In this document: piece after piece, positions 47,843 through 58,221 of the stretch
Position numbering within the stretch: position 1 is the stretch's first letter
Layout: every line of letters begins with the position of its first letter
Origin: Inonotus obliquus
Lineage: Eukaryota; Basidiomycota; Agaricomycetes; Hymenochaetales; Hymenochaetaceae
Reading direction: 5' to 3'
Length of the DNA: 64,000 nt
NCBI GenBank assembly: GCA_032164295.1
Contig: JAJHTX010000003.1
Location: forward strand, 620,001-684,000
The notes under the pieces: generated by a model
Database searches by the model: none
What the model saw: only the letters and a program-made list of their open reading frames with translations
What the model was told of the DNA's origin: nothing
Program-made: the position numbers and the translations under genes

Positions 47843-47865
47843 GGGGGGGGGGGGGGGGGGGGGGG
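47843..47865. repeat. Homopolymer of 23 G
   Basis: An uninterrupted run of 23 G, preceded by ttttttggga. It lies upstream of Argonaute copy 2 in apparently non-coding sequence. The length is likely unstable and may be misread in assembly. Confidence 0.95.
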
Positions 47866-49850
47866 TTCCTACAAAATCTGCCTCGAAGTTCGCGCGTTTG
47901 GTCGTGAAAAGGTTTCTTCTAGACCTCTCCGACGAAGCTGAGATTCTTGACACTACGGCTCAAGAATCCCCCTGCTGGTGAGGGCCAGCAGCTCGTTGGC
48001 CCGTACTGTGATACTGTGAAAGTAGGTTTGTCAAGGCCATTGTGAGCACACAGGAGAAAGCACACGAACCCAAGAAGGTTTTTCCCTTGATAGCTAGAGA
48101 CCTTTCAGTGTTTTTCAACACAATGTAGCCCCTCCTCATAACGCGAGAGTGCTTATTGTTTGTTCGTTCAAGTTCGAGGCGATGGAGGACGGAACTGCAC
48201 GTGAGCGTGGGATTGGGACATGAATACTCAGAGTCATAGAGGTTCGAATTCTTGTACTTCCTCCCCCCATAACTCATAACCTCACGGACTCAAGCGACGA
48301 GCTTTGCAGACTAGCGCCAAAGTCTGACCTTCAATCTGGATGCGTGTTGCTATAATCTCATCTATGATCCACGCCTGTTCACGCACATCTCGATGGGACG
48401 CATTCTTCATCATTGCACCTAGAAGAGATGGTCGAGACTTCTCAAGCAGGGACTTTCAGAATCTACAGAAATCTGAGGCTCGTGAAGGTTGAGGCGCTTG
48501 TCAAGCAAAAAAGAGTCTTTGAAAGTCGGAAGAATAGGACTGAAGACTACTCTTGCTGGTCAAAACACCCTTGTAGGTTGTGACAAGTTATATTCCTGGA
48601 CCTTCTTTCGACAAGTTTCATTTCCGATACTCGTGGAATTTACAAAGATCTCGTAACAGGCATGCTTTCTGGCTTTTCACATCAGGCACCCCGACTTGTA
48701 GTATAGGCGGAAAGGATGAGTAATATTAATATTGGACAATCGGCTTCCCTGCACTGACTTGCGGTAGGCTCCGAGTTATGTAAGACATCGCATCTCGCGT
48801 TCGATCTATTCACAGAAGAACCAGTCGGGATTAGTTCGCAGTAACGATCTGAAAATATACAGCACAACTCCCGCCCGACGTGCATTACGCTTTGTCACAT
48901 TCTTTCAAGACATGTTGTAAGTTTTCACCGCAGTCCGCCTCCGAGTGCACCTTACAGACTGCAATCTCACAACTAGAATTCTGGGGTGTCCTCTGTTTAT
49001 TCGTCTCAGATCGATCTTATTCGCGAATGGTTCGAAGATGGAACAGCAAATCGGGGGCGACGGAAACTCGGGAGATTCCATGACATGGAAGTTCCGATCG
49101 AATCGTAGATTGAGATTTTTTCAGGACTGATCTTGAATCGGCTCCGCTCTTGTGCGTGTCTCATCCCTCCCTCGCGAGTCGCAAGAGGACCTTGGCGCAC
49201 TAATCAAAATCAACCTGTAGCATCGAGTTAAGCTGAGTATGCTGCGTCGTGGTGGTGGTGGGCTTGGAACCGACCGTGTCAATCTCAGAGGCCTTCTGTC
49301 TTACATCTTTTCGAAGCAGAAGGCAGAGTATCTCACCCTGCATGATATCACTAGCGGATCCTGTTCATTCGCTGACTACTTCTTGTCTGTCTCCTCGGTT
49401 TGAACGGGTAGATCGTGGCTAGCGCATCCGTAAAGTTAAGGTGCACTCCTCTATCGTCTTCAAAGTTGACAGACATCACCGTCACTGGGCTAGCCAAGAA
49501 ACCACCTTGATGTCAACCGCGGTTATCCAGCCGTTATGGCTCCGCGCTGTATCTTCAGTGTCTGTATCAGCGCACACCTCAATGCCGTTTTGGGTATCAC
49601 TGTGCTCTCATGCTGCCTCACCCATCGCCTGAACCGCGGTCCGGTTTCTTGCCAGCTTATTAGCCATGATATATCAGAGGAGAAAGGAGCTCCGTAGGCT
49701 CCCTTTGAGCAGGCTGAATGAACCAGCGCGTTCGTATAAATGATGTGTTGGAATTAGACGTATTAGTTGGTGATCGACGCAATGCCCGCCATCGGTCAGC
49801 CCGTGACATTTCCTTTTTCGTACAGTATATAAGATTGTTTCCGTAGTCTG
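47866..49850. other. Long intergenic region, no recognisable gene
   Basis: Nearly 2 kb with only short frames on both strands and no family resemblance. The high density of stops in all frames suggests non-coding or long-decayed sequence. Confidence 0.4.
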
Positions 49851-49856
49851 TGCCAC

Positions 49857-50003
49857 CTCAGTCTCTTACACGCGACTGAGGTGAGCCCTTTCCGCACATG
49901 TTCACGCACACGATTCTCATTCCTACCATCTTTCCGTAGTATTCTCAACAGGTACCGTACATGAAATATAGAGTCTCTTACACGCGACTGAGTATTCTCA
50001 ACA
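49857..50003. repeat. Short direct repeats, one containing a palindrome
   Basis: gtctcttacacgcgactgag occurs at 49861-49880 and again at 49973-49992. The first copy with its flank is palindromic (ctcagtc ... gactgag, 7-bp arms, 10-nt loop). A second word, agtattctcaaca, occurs near 49938 and again near 49991, overlapping the end of the second copy. A 12-nt piece, cttacacgcgac, recurs at 50157-50168, where it encodes the L-T-R-D of the dehydrogenase relic. The copies may therefore be duplicated scraps of that gene's start. Confidence 0.75.
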
Positions 50004-50139
50004 TGATGCGATGAAGGCCACCACATTTCCCTACAACTCCTCTGTGCATTGATCATTAGTGATAACGATGGGCTCTATCGAGTGAGATTGATTAATTCTT
50101 CTCTATCTATAATCATTGACATACTATTCCGTTTTAGCG

Positions 50140-51200
50140 GAATCTACAAGATCGTCCTTACACGCGACCCCGGAACCCAAGTCATGCCTGTCCTACGGCA
50201 GTGGAAGGAATGGTCCGCCTTGTCCTTGTCGGATATCGGTATTTCAGTAGTGCTCATTGTCGTGATTAGCCCATCGTCTGTCCTGAAGGCGTAAGTAACA
50301 AACAAGATTGGCTTTTGAAGCACATTCCTGGTGCTTCAGGTTTGTTATGCATGTTATCAGACAAGGTGTGTGTATGCGATTAGCTAGTGCCATGTAATTG
50401 CCTCTCCATGTAATTGCCTCTTATAATACTCTACTGCAGATAACGAAAGAAGTCACCGAAACAAGTACCTTCCTTCCATTATCAGATCGAAATCACTTAC
50501 TCAACTGACGTTCGCAGCCGGACCTAACTTAGGCGTCATCTCGACAACATCTATTGGATATGGTGAGTCTCTCTGTCATTGTTTAATTCGGCATTCTGAG
50601 CCCCGTTTAGATCATGTCGACCTCCCTGCTGCCATAATAAACAACGTCCGTCTCGGAAAAAGTCACAGGCACGAGGGCAAACAGTGGGATTTTTCGGCTT
50701 TGGAAAACTCGCACAAACAATACTTGCTCGTCTTATCCCTTTCGGCGTCTGCAACTTCATATACAGTATACCGGAAACCCAGCCTCCACCCGGTTACGCA
50801 GAACGCGACGCCGTACTTGCTGCTTCTCTTGGTCTACCCACAGAGGCCATCACACACGCGTCTGTCTTGAGCAGCTCGCTGAGGGATCCGACGTTCTCTT
50901 CGTCATAGCTCCGGGTACGTATCACGCGGTTGATGGAGCATTCCTCGTTCGGATGAAGCGAACGGCAATCCCAGTCAATATCGAACGCGGCACTATTGTT
51001 GATTCTTGTTGATTCTCACGCGCCCGCAGAAGCTCTCAACGGTACCATCTGGGACGCAGGGTTGGATGTAGTCGAAGGTGAACCCCATATCAACACAGAC
51101 CACCCACTAGTAAGCGAGCCACGATGTGTAGTATTCCGCACATGGGTAGCACGACGGACGCCTCGCGGATTGGGACGGGAACTTGAAGAATTTTGGAAAT
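50140..51200 (+). pseudogene. D-isomer-specific 2-hydroxyacid dehydrogenase (glyoxylate reductase-like), decayed
   Basis: The fragments are in order but in several frames. YKIVLTRDPGTQVMPVLRQW (50143) is the family's N terminus. GVISTTSIGY, an intron, then DHVDLPAAIINNVRLG match the substrate-domain loop. VGFFGFGKLAQTILARLIPF (50677) is the NAD-binding G-x-G-x-x-A/G fold. LFVIAPGTYHAVDGAF, RMKRTAIPVNIERGTIVDS and then, after a frame change near 51003, WDAGLDVVEGEP and DHPLVSEP follow. The final HIG.../catalytic His region is scrambled and the frame is lost before 51200. Parts of the N-terminal domain are also missing. The enzyme cannot be made from this locus. Confidence 0.8.
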
Positions 51201-53196
51201 TGATTTACCTGCTTTTGGTCATGGTTAAAAAATATGTGGTTTCGGTAAATTTCGTGCGGAAGGAACATTTCTCATCTACTGTACTCTGGTGTGAGTAGGC
51301 AACCTCCGTGGGAAGCGTTACATTCGTGTCGCTTCAAATTGATGCAACCCCACCGGTGTTATGCGTTACAAGCCACCGAACAAGCAACCAAAGGACATCA
51401 TCTTGTGGCTTTTGTGTGTACTGGGCAGATAGGCCACACGCAAAATAATATCTGAGGCTCGAAACTCATGCAACCGCCACAACGTTACACGTTGCTGAAG
51501 CGACGCGACCGACCCTATATTACGCGTTACGGTTGCCTACTCACACCGGAGTACAGTGAGGCTGCTAGCTCTCGAAGACTATACCACGCAACGCTTGAAA
51601 TGAAGATATTTCTGATCAAATACCAGTACGGTGAGGCGGTATGGAACGACCCCAACTCTACGCCGTGCGCAACCACGGTGACTTTCCGTCCATACAAATA
51701 CGTGAAAGAATAGTCAGTAAGATTGATAATCAACGACAGTTGTAAAGAGCGTGTAAACTATGTACGACCAATAGTTGCTTTCCTCCAGGTGATCGAAGGA
51801 GACGGCCAGCGTACTCCAAAAACACCACATGTTTCAACGCCTACACGGAAGAGCCACCAAGCATGCCAACTGCTCTAAGAGTATCATGCACTGATCTATG
51901 ACAACGTCCCACCGATCAAGTACTTCCCCGCCGAAATAATGCAAGCGTATACCCGTAATGCAGACTTCCCCATAGAATCTGATGTAACTGAGACTCGAGT
52001 TCGCTGCCTCCACGGTACCGTCCCTGAGGTCCTTCGTAAGACGATTTTCGGAATGCAAGTCGAACGCGTTTTTCACGTTCTGACGGCTCAATTCCAAGAC
52101 TGAGAAGAAAATTCATGTGAGTGAGAATGAGGTATAAATAACGCCTTTCCTGAGGTATCACTAACTTTCCCATACTTCGTATATATGTGGTCGGGGAATA
52201 CTAAAACGAATGAATAGTCAGAGTGATGAGGATGGCTTCCTAGCACAAAGCAAGCCACTCACTCCTTGGGTATGGGAAGATGAAGACCAGGCGGTCCAAG
52301 CGGTTGCGCCGGGACATGGCTTTTGTTCAAAGGAGATGGTCTATGTTGAGAAGGGTATCGACGGTTAGAAGTTGGAGAGAAGTCCTTGCGCAAGAAAGGT
52401 TCGAGGTGGGGTGGTCGAGTCGGGAAGGTTGGTATGACTTCGCGTGGAGGTAACATGGGCGACAACGAGACAAAATGAGATAATTGACGTAAGGAGTGTG
52501 TCTTCCAAGTGCGTGCGATAATGAGAGAAGATCAGGTCTGCAGCAGAATCTAATTTCTGTCAGTATATATATCCTTGAAGCCAGTGGCCTACATGCTTTG
52601 ACAGTGGTCCGCGCCTGCTCGTACTTGCTTCTTGTCGTGGCCCATCCTCACCAAAACCTTCAAGCTAAATGCACACGGATTTTATTATCAAAGTTCCTCC
52701 AACGATGTCTCCGGACTCGACATCGGTTAGATAGTAGAATGTTATCGGGGAGCTGTGGAACGATTACGTCAGATGCTTCAAAGAATAACCATGTTGAATA
52801 AAATCCAGACATCCCACTTCATCATTTTTCTCATTTTTGCAACAAAATCAGGTTGCTTGGAAAGGGTGGGGATGTCTCAGGAACGCGCTCCGACAGGCCA
52901 GAAAGGATTCGATAAATATTGTCGAAGTTGAACCAAAACATGTCAGAATCTCAGATCCTCAACAATTTTGCCTGGCAGCCCATTTGTGACTCGTTCGAAT
53001 TCAGGGGACACATGAGACTATACAGCCGCCAATAGCATTGTGAGTTCAGCCACTGCTGATGCGGCTGGAAGCAGGCACGGATATGCATGACTCGTTTTTG
53101 AGGTTCGGCATAGTAATACGGGACCGGGGTGAATCATTGCGTACATCTGACTTTGGGCTCGGAAGCGGGAAAAAAGTGCAGCTGAGTTCGTTGAAG
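51201..53196. other. Long intergenic region, no recognisable gene
   Basis: About 2 kb. A plus frame around 51885-52101 (IYDNVPPIKYFPAEIMQAYT...) reads like protein but is not recognised. A minus-strand Pro-rich frame lies at 52465-52259. Neither has a convincing start or neighbours, and both could be relic exons. Confidence 0.35.
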
Positions 53197-53204
53197 TATA
53201 AAAG
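53197..53204 (+). promoter_or_regulatory. TATA box of the rvt gene
   Basis: TATAAAAG, 96 bp upstream of the ATG at 53300. An intact core promoter in front of a gene with frame breaks suggests either recent damage or base-call errors. Confidence 0.55.
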
Positions 53205-53299
53205 CTCCTATGTCAAACTCTTCATAGGCAGGGCCCTGCTCGCTCCACTTCGATATCCCATCCTCAATCACTATCCCCCTACAGCTTTGCCGAACCGAC

Positions 53300-55955
53300 A
53301 TGTCGACTGAAGCTTTTAGCGAGACGTTCCGATTCATCACGACCGTCAAGCTCTCGGAGCTGAGTAAGAAGAACAACGCTTTCTGCAAGCATGCGACCGA
53401 GGTCCTTAACCGGGCCAATGAACACTCCGACGCCGATCCTATTGCGCGGCTTGAGGTGCTCGTGGACGGGCTAAGAGGGTGGCCTGGTGCCTGCACGGCT
53501 GACCTCCGCCTCGATGACACCGTGCGTTATCTCGAACAGGCACGACGGGACTCGGGTTTCCACCATCCGTTATCGACGAATGGAATCACCAGGCACAGGC
53601 GTTGTTCGACAACGAAGGTACGCGCTTTGACTTTGCCCGCCTGTTTGGCATGCTTGTCAACGACTGGCTCGAATCGAAGTCTGTCCGCTTGACACCTGTT
53701 ACTGATGTCGAGTCTCGAGACCGCTCTTCGACTTCGGAAGCCTTTGAACGGATTGGTAGGAAGGAGACACTAGAGCAGAAGGAGAAGTTGGAGTCGATCA
53801 TCTTCGAAGAAAAGAAAATCGACGTTGCTGCTTTGGAGTCATATCTCAACGAACTCTTTTCCAGTAAAGAGGCCAAGGAGGCGCCGAGGTCGATGCGAGA
53901 AAAAACTAAGGCCTTCTCTCGGAAACTGAAGAACAGAGAGATTACGGATAATGAGTTAGAGCAGGTGATAGAGTCCGTATTGAGGACAGACGTGCTTTCC
54001 GAGGAGAAGCAGGCGACGCTCAAGGAGTTTTTAGGTAACCCAACAATCACGCAGGAGTTGGCCAGCGTTCTTAACATGCAGCTGTCGACGATCAAGTCGT
54101 GGATCTGGCCAGAGGAGGGTGTCGCGGTTGAACCACGGCGTCACCTCAATGGGCATACTAGGTTTTATCTCGATGCAGAAATTCTTACCTGCCTTCTTCT
54201 CCAATACTTGGGCATGCTTTGGGCGGTTGAGTTCAAGCAGAACCTCACTTCGCTCCTCAATAGTGACGCATGGAAACTGCCGTCAAAGAAGCTCACGAAG
54301 ACAGATCATATTCGGAGAGACGTCTTCTTTGGAAAAGAGGAAGGCGGTGTTGATAAACTTCGCCGGCAGTACGATGTGGATCATTTCTTCATGTGCCAGC
54401 TGCCTTCGGATTTCGAATCGACGACTGATCACTACGCAGACGATGACAAGGCAACATACGGGTATCTGTCAGACAATGGCCCGCGCTTTGACACACCAGT
54501 CGACCTAAAGCAGTCTCTGCTGCATATTCTGTCTGCAGACATCGTCTTGAACAAGGCGCTTAATGGACAATGTTCAGTCCTGCGCACAGATCTCGAGTGG
54601 TTTGGTCCTTCGCTGCCATTCGATACGATTACAACGATCCTCGAGTTCTTTGGAATGCCGGACGATGGCATCGCCTTTATGCGGTCTTGTCGTGTCCCAT
54701 AATGTTTAAGGATGATCCGTCACGACAAGTGCGGCTACGCAAACGTGGTGTGCCGCTTTCGTACATGCTCAGCACACTGTTCGGCGAGCTAGTCATGTTC
54801 ATCATGGACTTTGCGGTGAACCAGAAGTCGGATGGATTGTTTCTCCATAGAATCCATGACGACTTTTGGCTATGGGACGCGGATGAAACTCGGTGTGTCA
54901 CTGCTTGGGATGAGATGCAGAAATACGCGTCCATCGCCGGCCTGTCTTTCAATATGGAGAAGACGGGTTCAACAGTGATTGGCAAAGGTATTATAAGCGA
55001 GAATTTACCTCGAGGTGATGTGCGCTGGGGTTTCTTAGCCATGGATGCGTCAGCCAACGGTCGGTTCAAGATTGATCAGGCGATGATTGATACTCATATT
55101 GCGGAAATGCGACGCCAATTATCGTCGACAAACTCGGTCTTCGAATGGGTCCAAGCTTATAACAAGTACATGGCCTTCATCGTTCGAAATTGCGGGGAAC
55201 CTGTGACTGTCTATGGGAAGGAGCACATCGACGATATCATTGACACACTTGCACGCATACGAGAGTCGGTTTTCTCCGAGAGCGAAGGCGGCCAGAATAC
55301 CAACACTTTCGCTACTGCTATCGCCAAAATGATCAAGGAGAAGTTCGACGTGTCCCTCGAGGATGTTCCGTATGGTTGGTATCTTTGGCCCAACGCAGCT
55401 GGCGGACTCGAAGTAAAAGATCACATAGTCAAACTACTCCTTCTCCGTGGCGGGTACGCCGGAAGGTCTGTCGAGTCTATCATTCGAACAGGTTTCTGGA
55501 CCGAGGAGTGGCGATACAAGGGCGCGAAGACGGCTTGGGAGGATGGTGAATCTATCACGCAGGCGAGCAAGCTTCTGAATCTCAAGTCTAGTAAAATGAA
55601 CGTCGTGTCTGCAAGCGACCCGTTCATCTCGTTCGAGGAGTTCACAAAGAGTCGAGAGGAACGGGGTTCGTGGTGGTCCACGGAGTACGAGCAGCTCCTT
55701 CAACGACCGAGCGAGTGCCACGTTATGTGCACGCCGCGACTTGAGGCGTCACTGAAGCTGCTTGGAAATGGAATCAGCTCGTTTGGAGGGGCAGCAAGCT
55801 GGAGTGCTCTGAGTCCTTACTGGCGATGGATTATCGCACTTCATCATGACCAGATGGTGAAGAAATTTGGAAGCTTAGCGGTGGTGGACCCAGCGACGGT
55901 ACCAGTGGGGATGGTTTCTGTCTTCAAAGGTTCCCGTGTGAAGTGGGAGCAGTAG
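53300..55955 (+). pseudogene. Cellular reverse transcriptase-like gene (rvt family) with two one-base frame breaks
   Basis: The ATG at 53300 follows a TATA box. The frame opens with FSETFRFITTVKLSELSKK and reaches YLEQARRD. It then shifts near 53549-53552 to GFPPSVIDEWNHQAQALF, runs through a charged helical region, RRHLNGHTRFYLDAEI and motif A (LRTDLEWFGPSLP), and shifts again near 54684. Motif B (KRGVPLSYMLSTLFGEL), motif C (RIHDDFWLWD, the DD pair in place of YxDD) and the motif D region (GLSFNMEKTGS) follow, to the stop at 55955. This order and these motif forms are those of the single-copy rvt genes of fungi, rotifers and plants, which are cellular genes, not active transposons. No endonuclease, integrase, RNase H, terminal repeats or poly-A tail are seen. 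Each break is explained by one missing base. No intron is needed. Total about 885 codons. Confidence 0.8.
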
Positions 55956-56199
55956 AAAAATGTCTTGTTAAAAAGGATATAGAATCTGTAATAATAAGTA
56001 GACGAAGAAAAGAATAATGATTCAATGATTGGGTGAATAAATGATCCACGTGACATGATATAAATACGAAAAAGTGATTTTTGAATAGTCTGCGTCAGAG
56101 GTGGTACGACCGCTTATTTAGTTCTCTGCTCCTTACCCCCGCTATACACCGCCTTTCCCTCCTTCTTTCCCCTCTCTTCCCCTCTGCAACTTCATCAAA

Positions 56200-57853
56200 A
56201 TGGGTGCGACAGACATGATGTTGTTGCTCTTCACTCACCCCTTCGAGTTCCGCACTCTCATTCAGTACTGGATATATCATGAACAGAAGCGAGATATCAC
56301 CGCTACAGAGGAACTTGAGACGTCCGGTTATGATAGGCAGACAATGAAGCGTTGTTGGTACTTCTTGGACAGAACCAGTAGGAGCTTCTCGTCGGTCATA
56401 AAGGAACTTGATGGGGACTTGGCACGAGTCGTGAGTTTTGCAAACTTGACCAGGGAAATCGGTGAAAAGCTAAACCTTTAATTCACTGATAGGTCTGCTT
56501 GTTCTACCTCGTACTTCGAGGGTTGGACACAATTGAAGATGACATGACAATCACAGACGAAGTCAAACAGCCCCTTCTACGCAACTTTTCCAAACATTGT
56601 TCCACACCCGGTTGGTCATTCGCAGGAAACGGTCCGCACGAAAAGGACCGACAACTCCTCGTCGAATTCGACTGCGTCGTTCAAGAACTCCTCCTTCTCC
56701 CTTCTTCTTACCGCGACGTCATTCTCGACATCTGTGACAAAATGGCTCAGGGAATGGCGGACTACGCTCACCAAGCATACAAAGCTGGCACACTCGGTCT
56801 CGGGTCAATGGAGGACCTTGATCTTTACTGTCACTACGTCGCTGGACTCGTTGGCGAGGGCCTTTCGCGACTTTTCTCGGCGTCGGGTAAGGAAGTGCCC
56901 TGGCTTGGCGACCAACTTATGCTCTCAAACTCTATGGGCCTCCTCCTCCAAAAAACCAATATTCTCCGAGATTTCCGCGAAGACGTGAATGACGGTCGGT
57001 TGTTCTGGCCTCGAGCAATTTGGGGGGAACAGTTTGGTTTTGCGGACCCGAAGGAGATGTATAGACCGGAGAATGAGAAAAGAGCCCTGTGGGCTTTGAG
57101 CGCTATGACCCTTGATGCACTCCGGCATGCCGTGGACTCGCTAGAGTACATCGCCCTATTGAAAACCCAAAGCGTCTTCAACTTTTGCGCAATTCCGCAG
57201 ACGATGGCTATGGCGACCTTGGCATTGTGCTTTATGAACCCCGCCGTGTTTCATCGAAACGTGAAGATTAGAAAGGCCGCCGCCGCCAAGGTGAGACTAG
57301 CGGGAACTTGTTTGTGCTAATTATATACTGAATTCCGTTCCTAGCTGATCATGCGTTCAACAAATCCGCGAGATGTTGCGTACATATTCCGCGAATACGC
57401 GAGGGAAATCCATGCCAAAGCCGTCCCCTCCGATCCAAGCTTCCTCGCTATCTCCGTCGCTTGTGGCAAGGTACCTTATCCATCTATTATTTCTGTTTCC
57501 CCGTCTCGGATTGTTCATATTTGTCGTCACAGATCGAAGAATGGTGCGAGAAACGCTACCCGTCATACATCCTACTCTCTCCAAACGGTTACGCAATCGA
57601 CGAACTCGACGCACGCAAAGGAATTGCAAAACGCGACACTGAACTAGCCACAGAGCTCCGAAGACGAAAACGCGCAGAAGAGCTTCGAGCAGGTGTGACG
57701 GCAAACGGTGTCAACGGAGACCATGCAGCGCCAAATGGAGAAATACAAGAATTTTCAAAAACGGAATTAGCAGCTATCATTGTTGGTCTGATGGCATTCG
57801 CCCTCATCCTTGCGTTCGCCATCGTCTGGGTCGTTATGAAGTATTTCTCATAG
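56200..57853 (+). CDS. ERG9: Squalene synthase (farnesyl-diphosphate farnesyltransferase)
   Basis: Four exons (56200-56430, 56493-57290, 57345-57470, 57533-57853; introns 62, 54 and 62 nt) join to 491 aa. The substrate-binding aspartate motifs are DTIEDDMT and DFREDVNDGR. Other conserved segments are YCHYVAGLVGEGLSRLF, LGLGSMEDLDLYCH, QKTNILRDFRED and FNFCAIPQTMAMATL. The C terminus carries a membrane span (AIIVGLMAFALILAFAIVWVV) that anchors the enzyme in the ER. It joins two farnesyl diphosphates to squalene, the first committed step to ergosterol and triterpenoids. The N-terminal exon (FTHPFEFRTLIQYWIYHE) and the position of the introns look typical of fungal ERG9. No defect is visible. 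Confidence 0.96.
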
Positions 57854-58221
57854 TCACTTCTTCATGTCCCCTGGCATTCCGCCTTCCGCTTCGGTCGATA
57901 GTTAGAGGATTCAATTTCAGATAATGCGGGGTTAGTGAAGTAGCGCAGGTGAGACGTCTATTATTGTATGTACAACTTGCGTAAATAGGAAAGGTGGAAA
58001 ATTGATTATAATACTGCCCTCTTATTGTCGCAATATACCATATTTGTTATTTATATAATAGAATGTTTGGGCTGTGGACATCGACAGAATGAAACAAGAG
58101 GTATATACACGCAGCGTGTGATTGCAATATATAAATGGGAGTTATAAAGTTTGGATGATTATGGTCCGTGTCAATCCGATCCGACTGACGTCTTGGAACA
58201 TCCTGCATAGATAACAACAGA
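57854..58221. other. Convergent 3' region of squalene synthase and the RCC1/PHD gene
   Basis: An AT-rich stretch of 368 bp holding both 3' ends. Several aataaa-like words (for example around 58005-58060) could serve polyadenylation. No gene is seen. Confidence 0.4.

Noticed and set aside
53300..55955. LINE or LTR retrotransposon reading of the reverse transcriptase gene
   Set aside because: There is no endonuclease, integrase, RNase H, gag, terminal repeat, poly-A tail or target duplication. The motif forms (GVPLSYMLSTLFGEL, RIHDDFWLW) fit the cellular rvt family instead.
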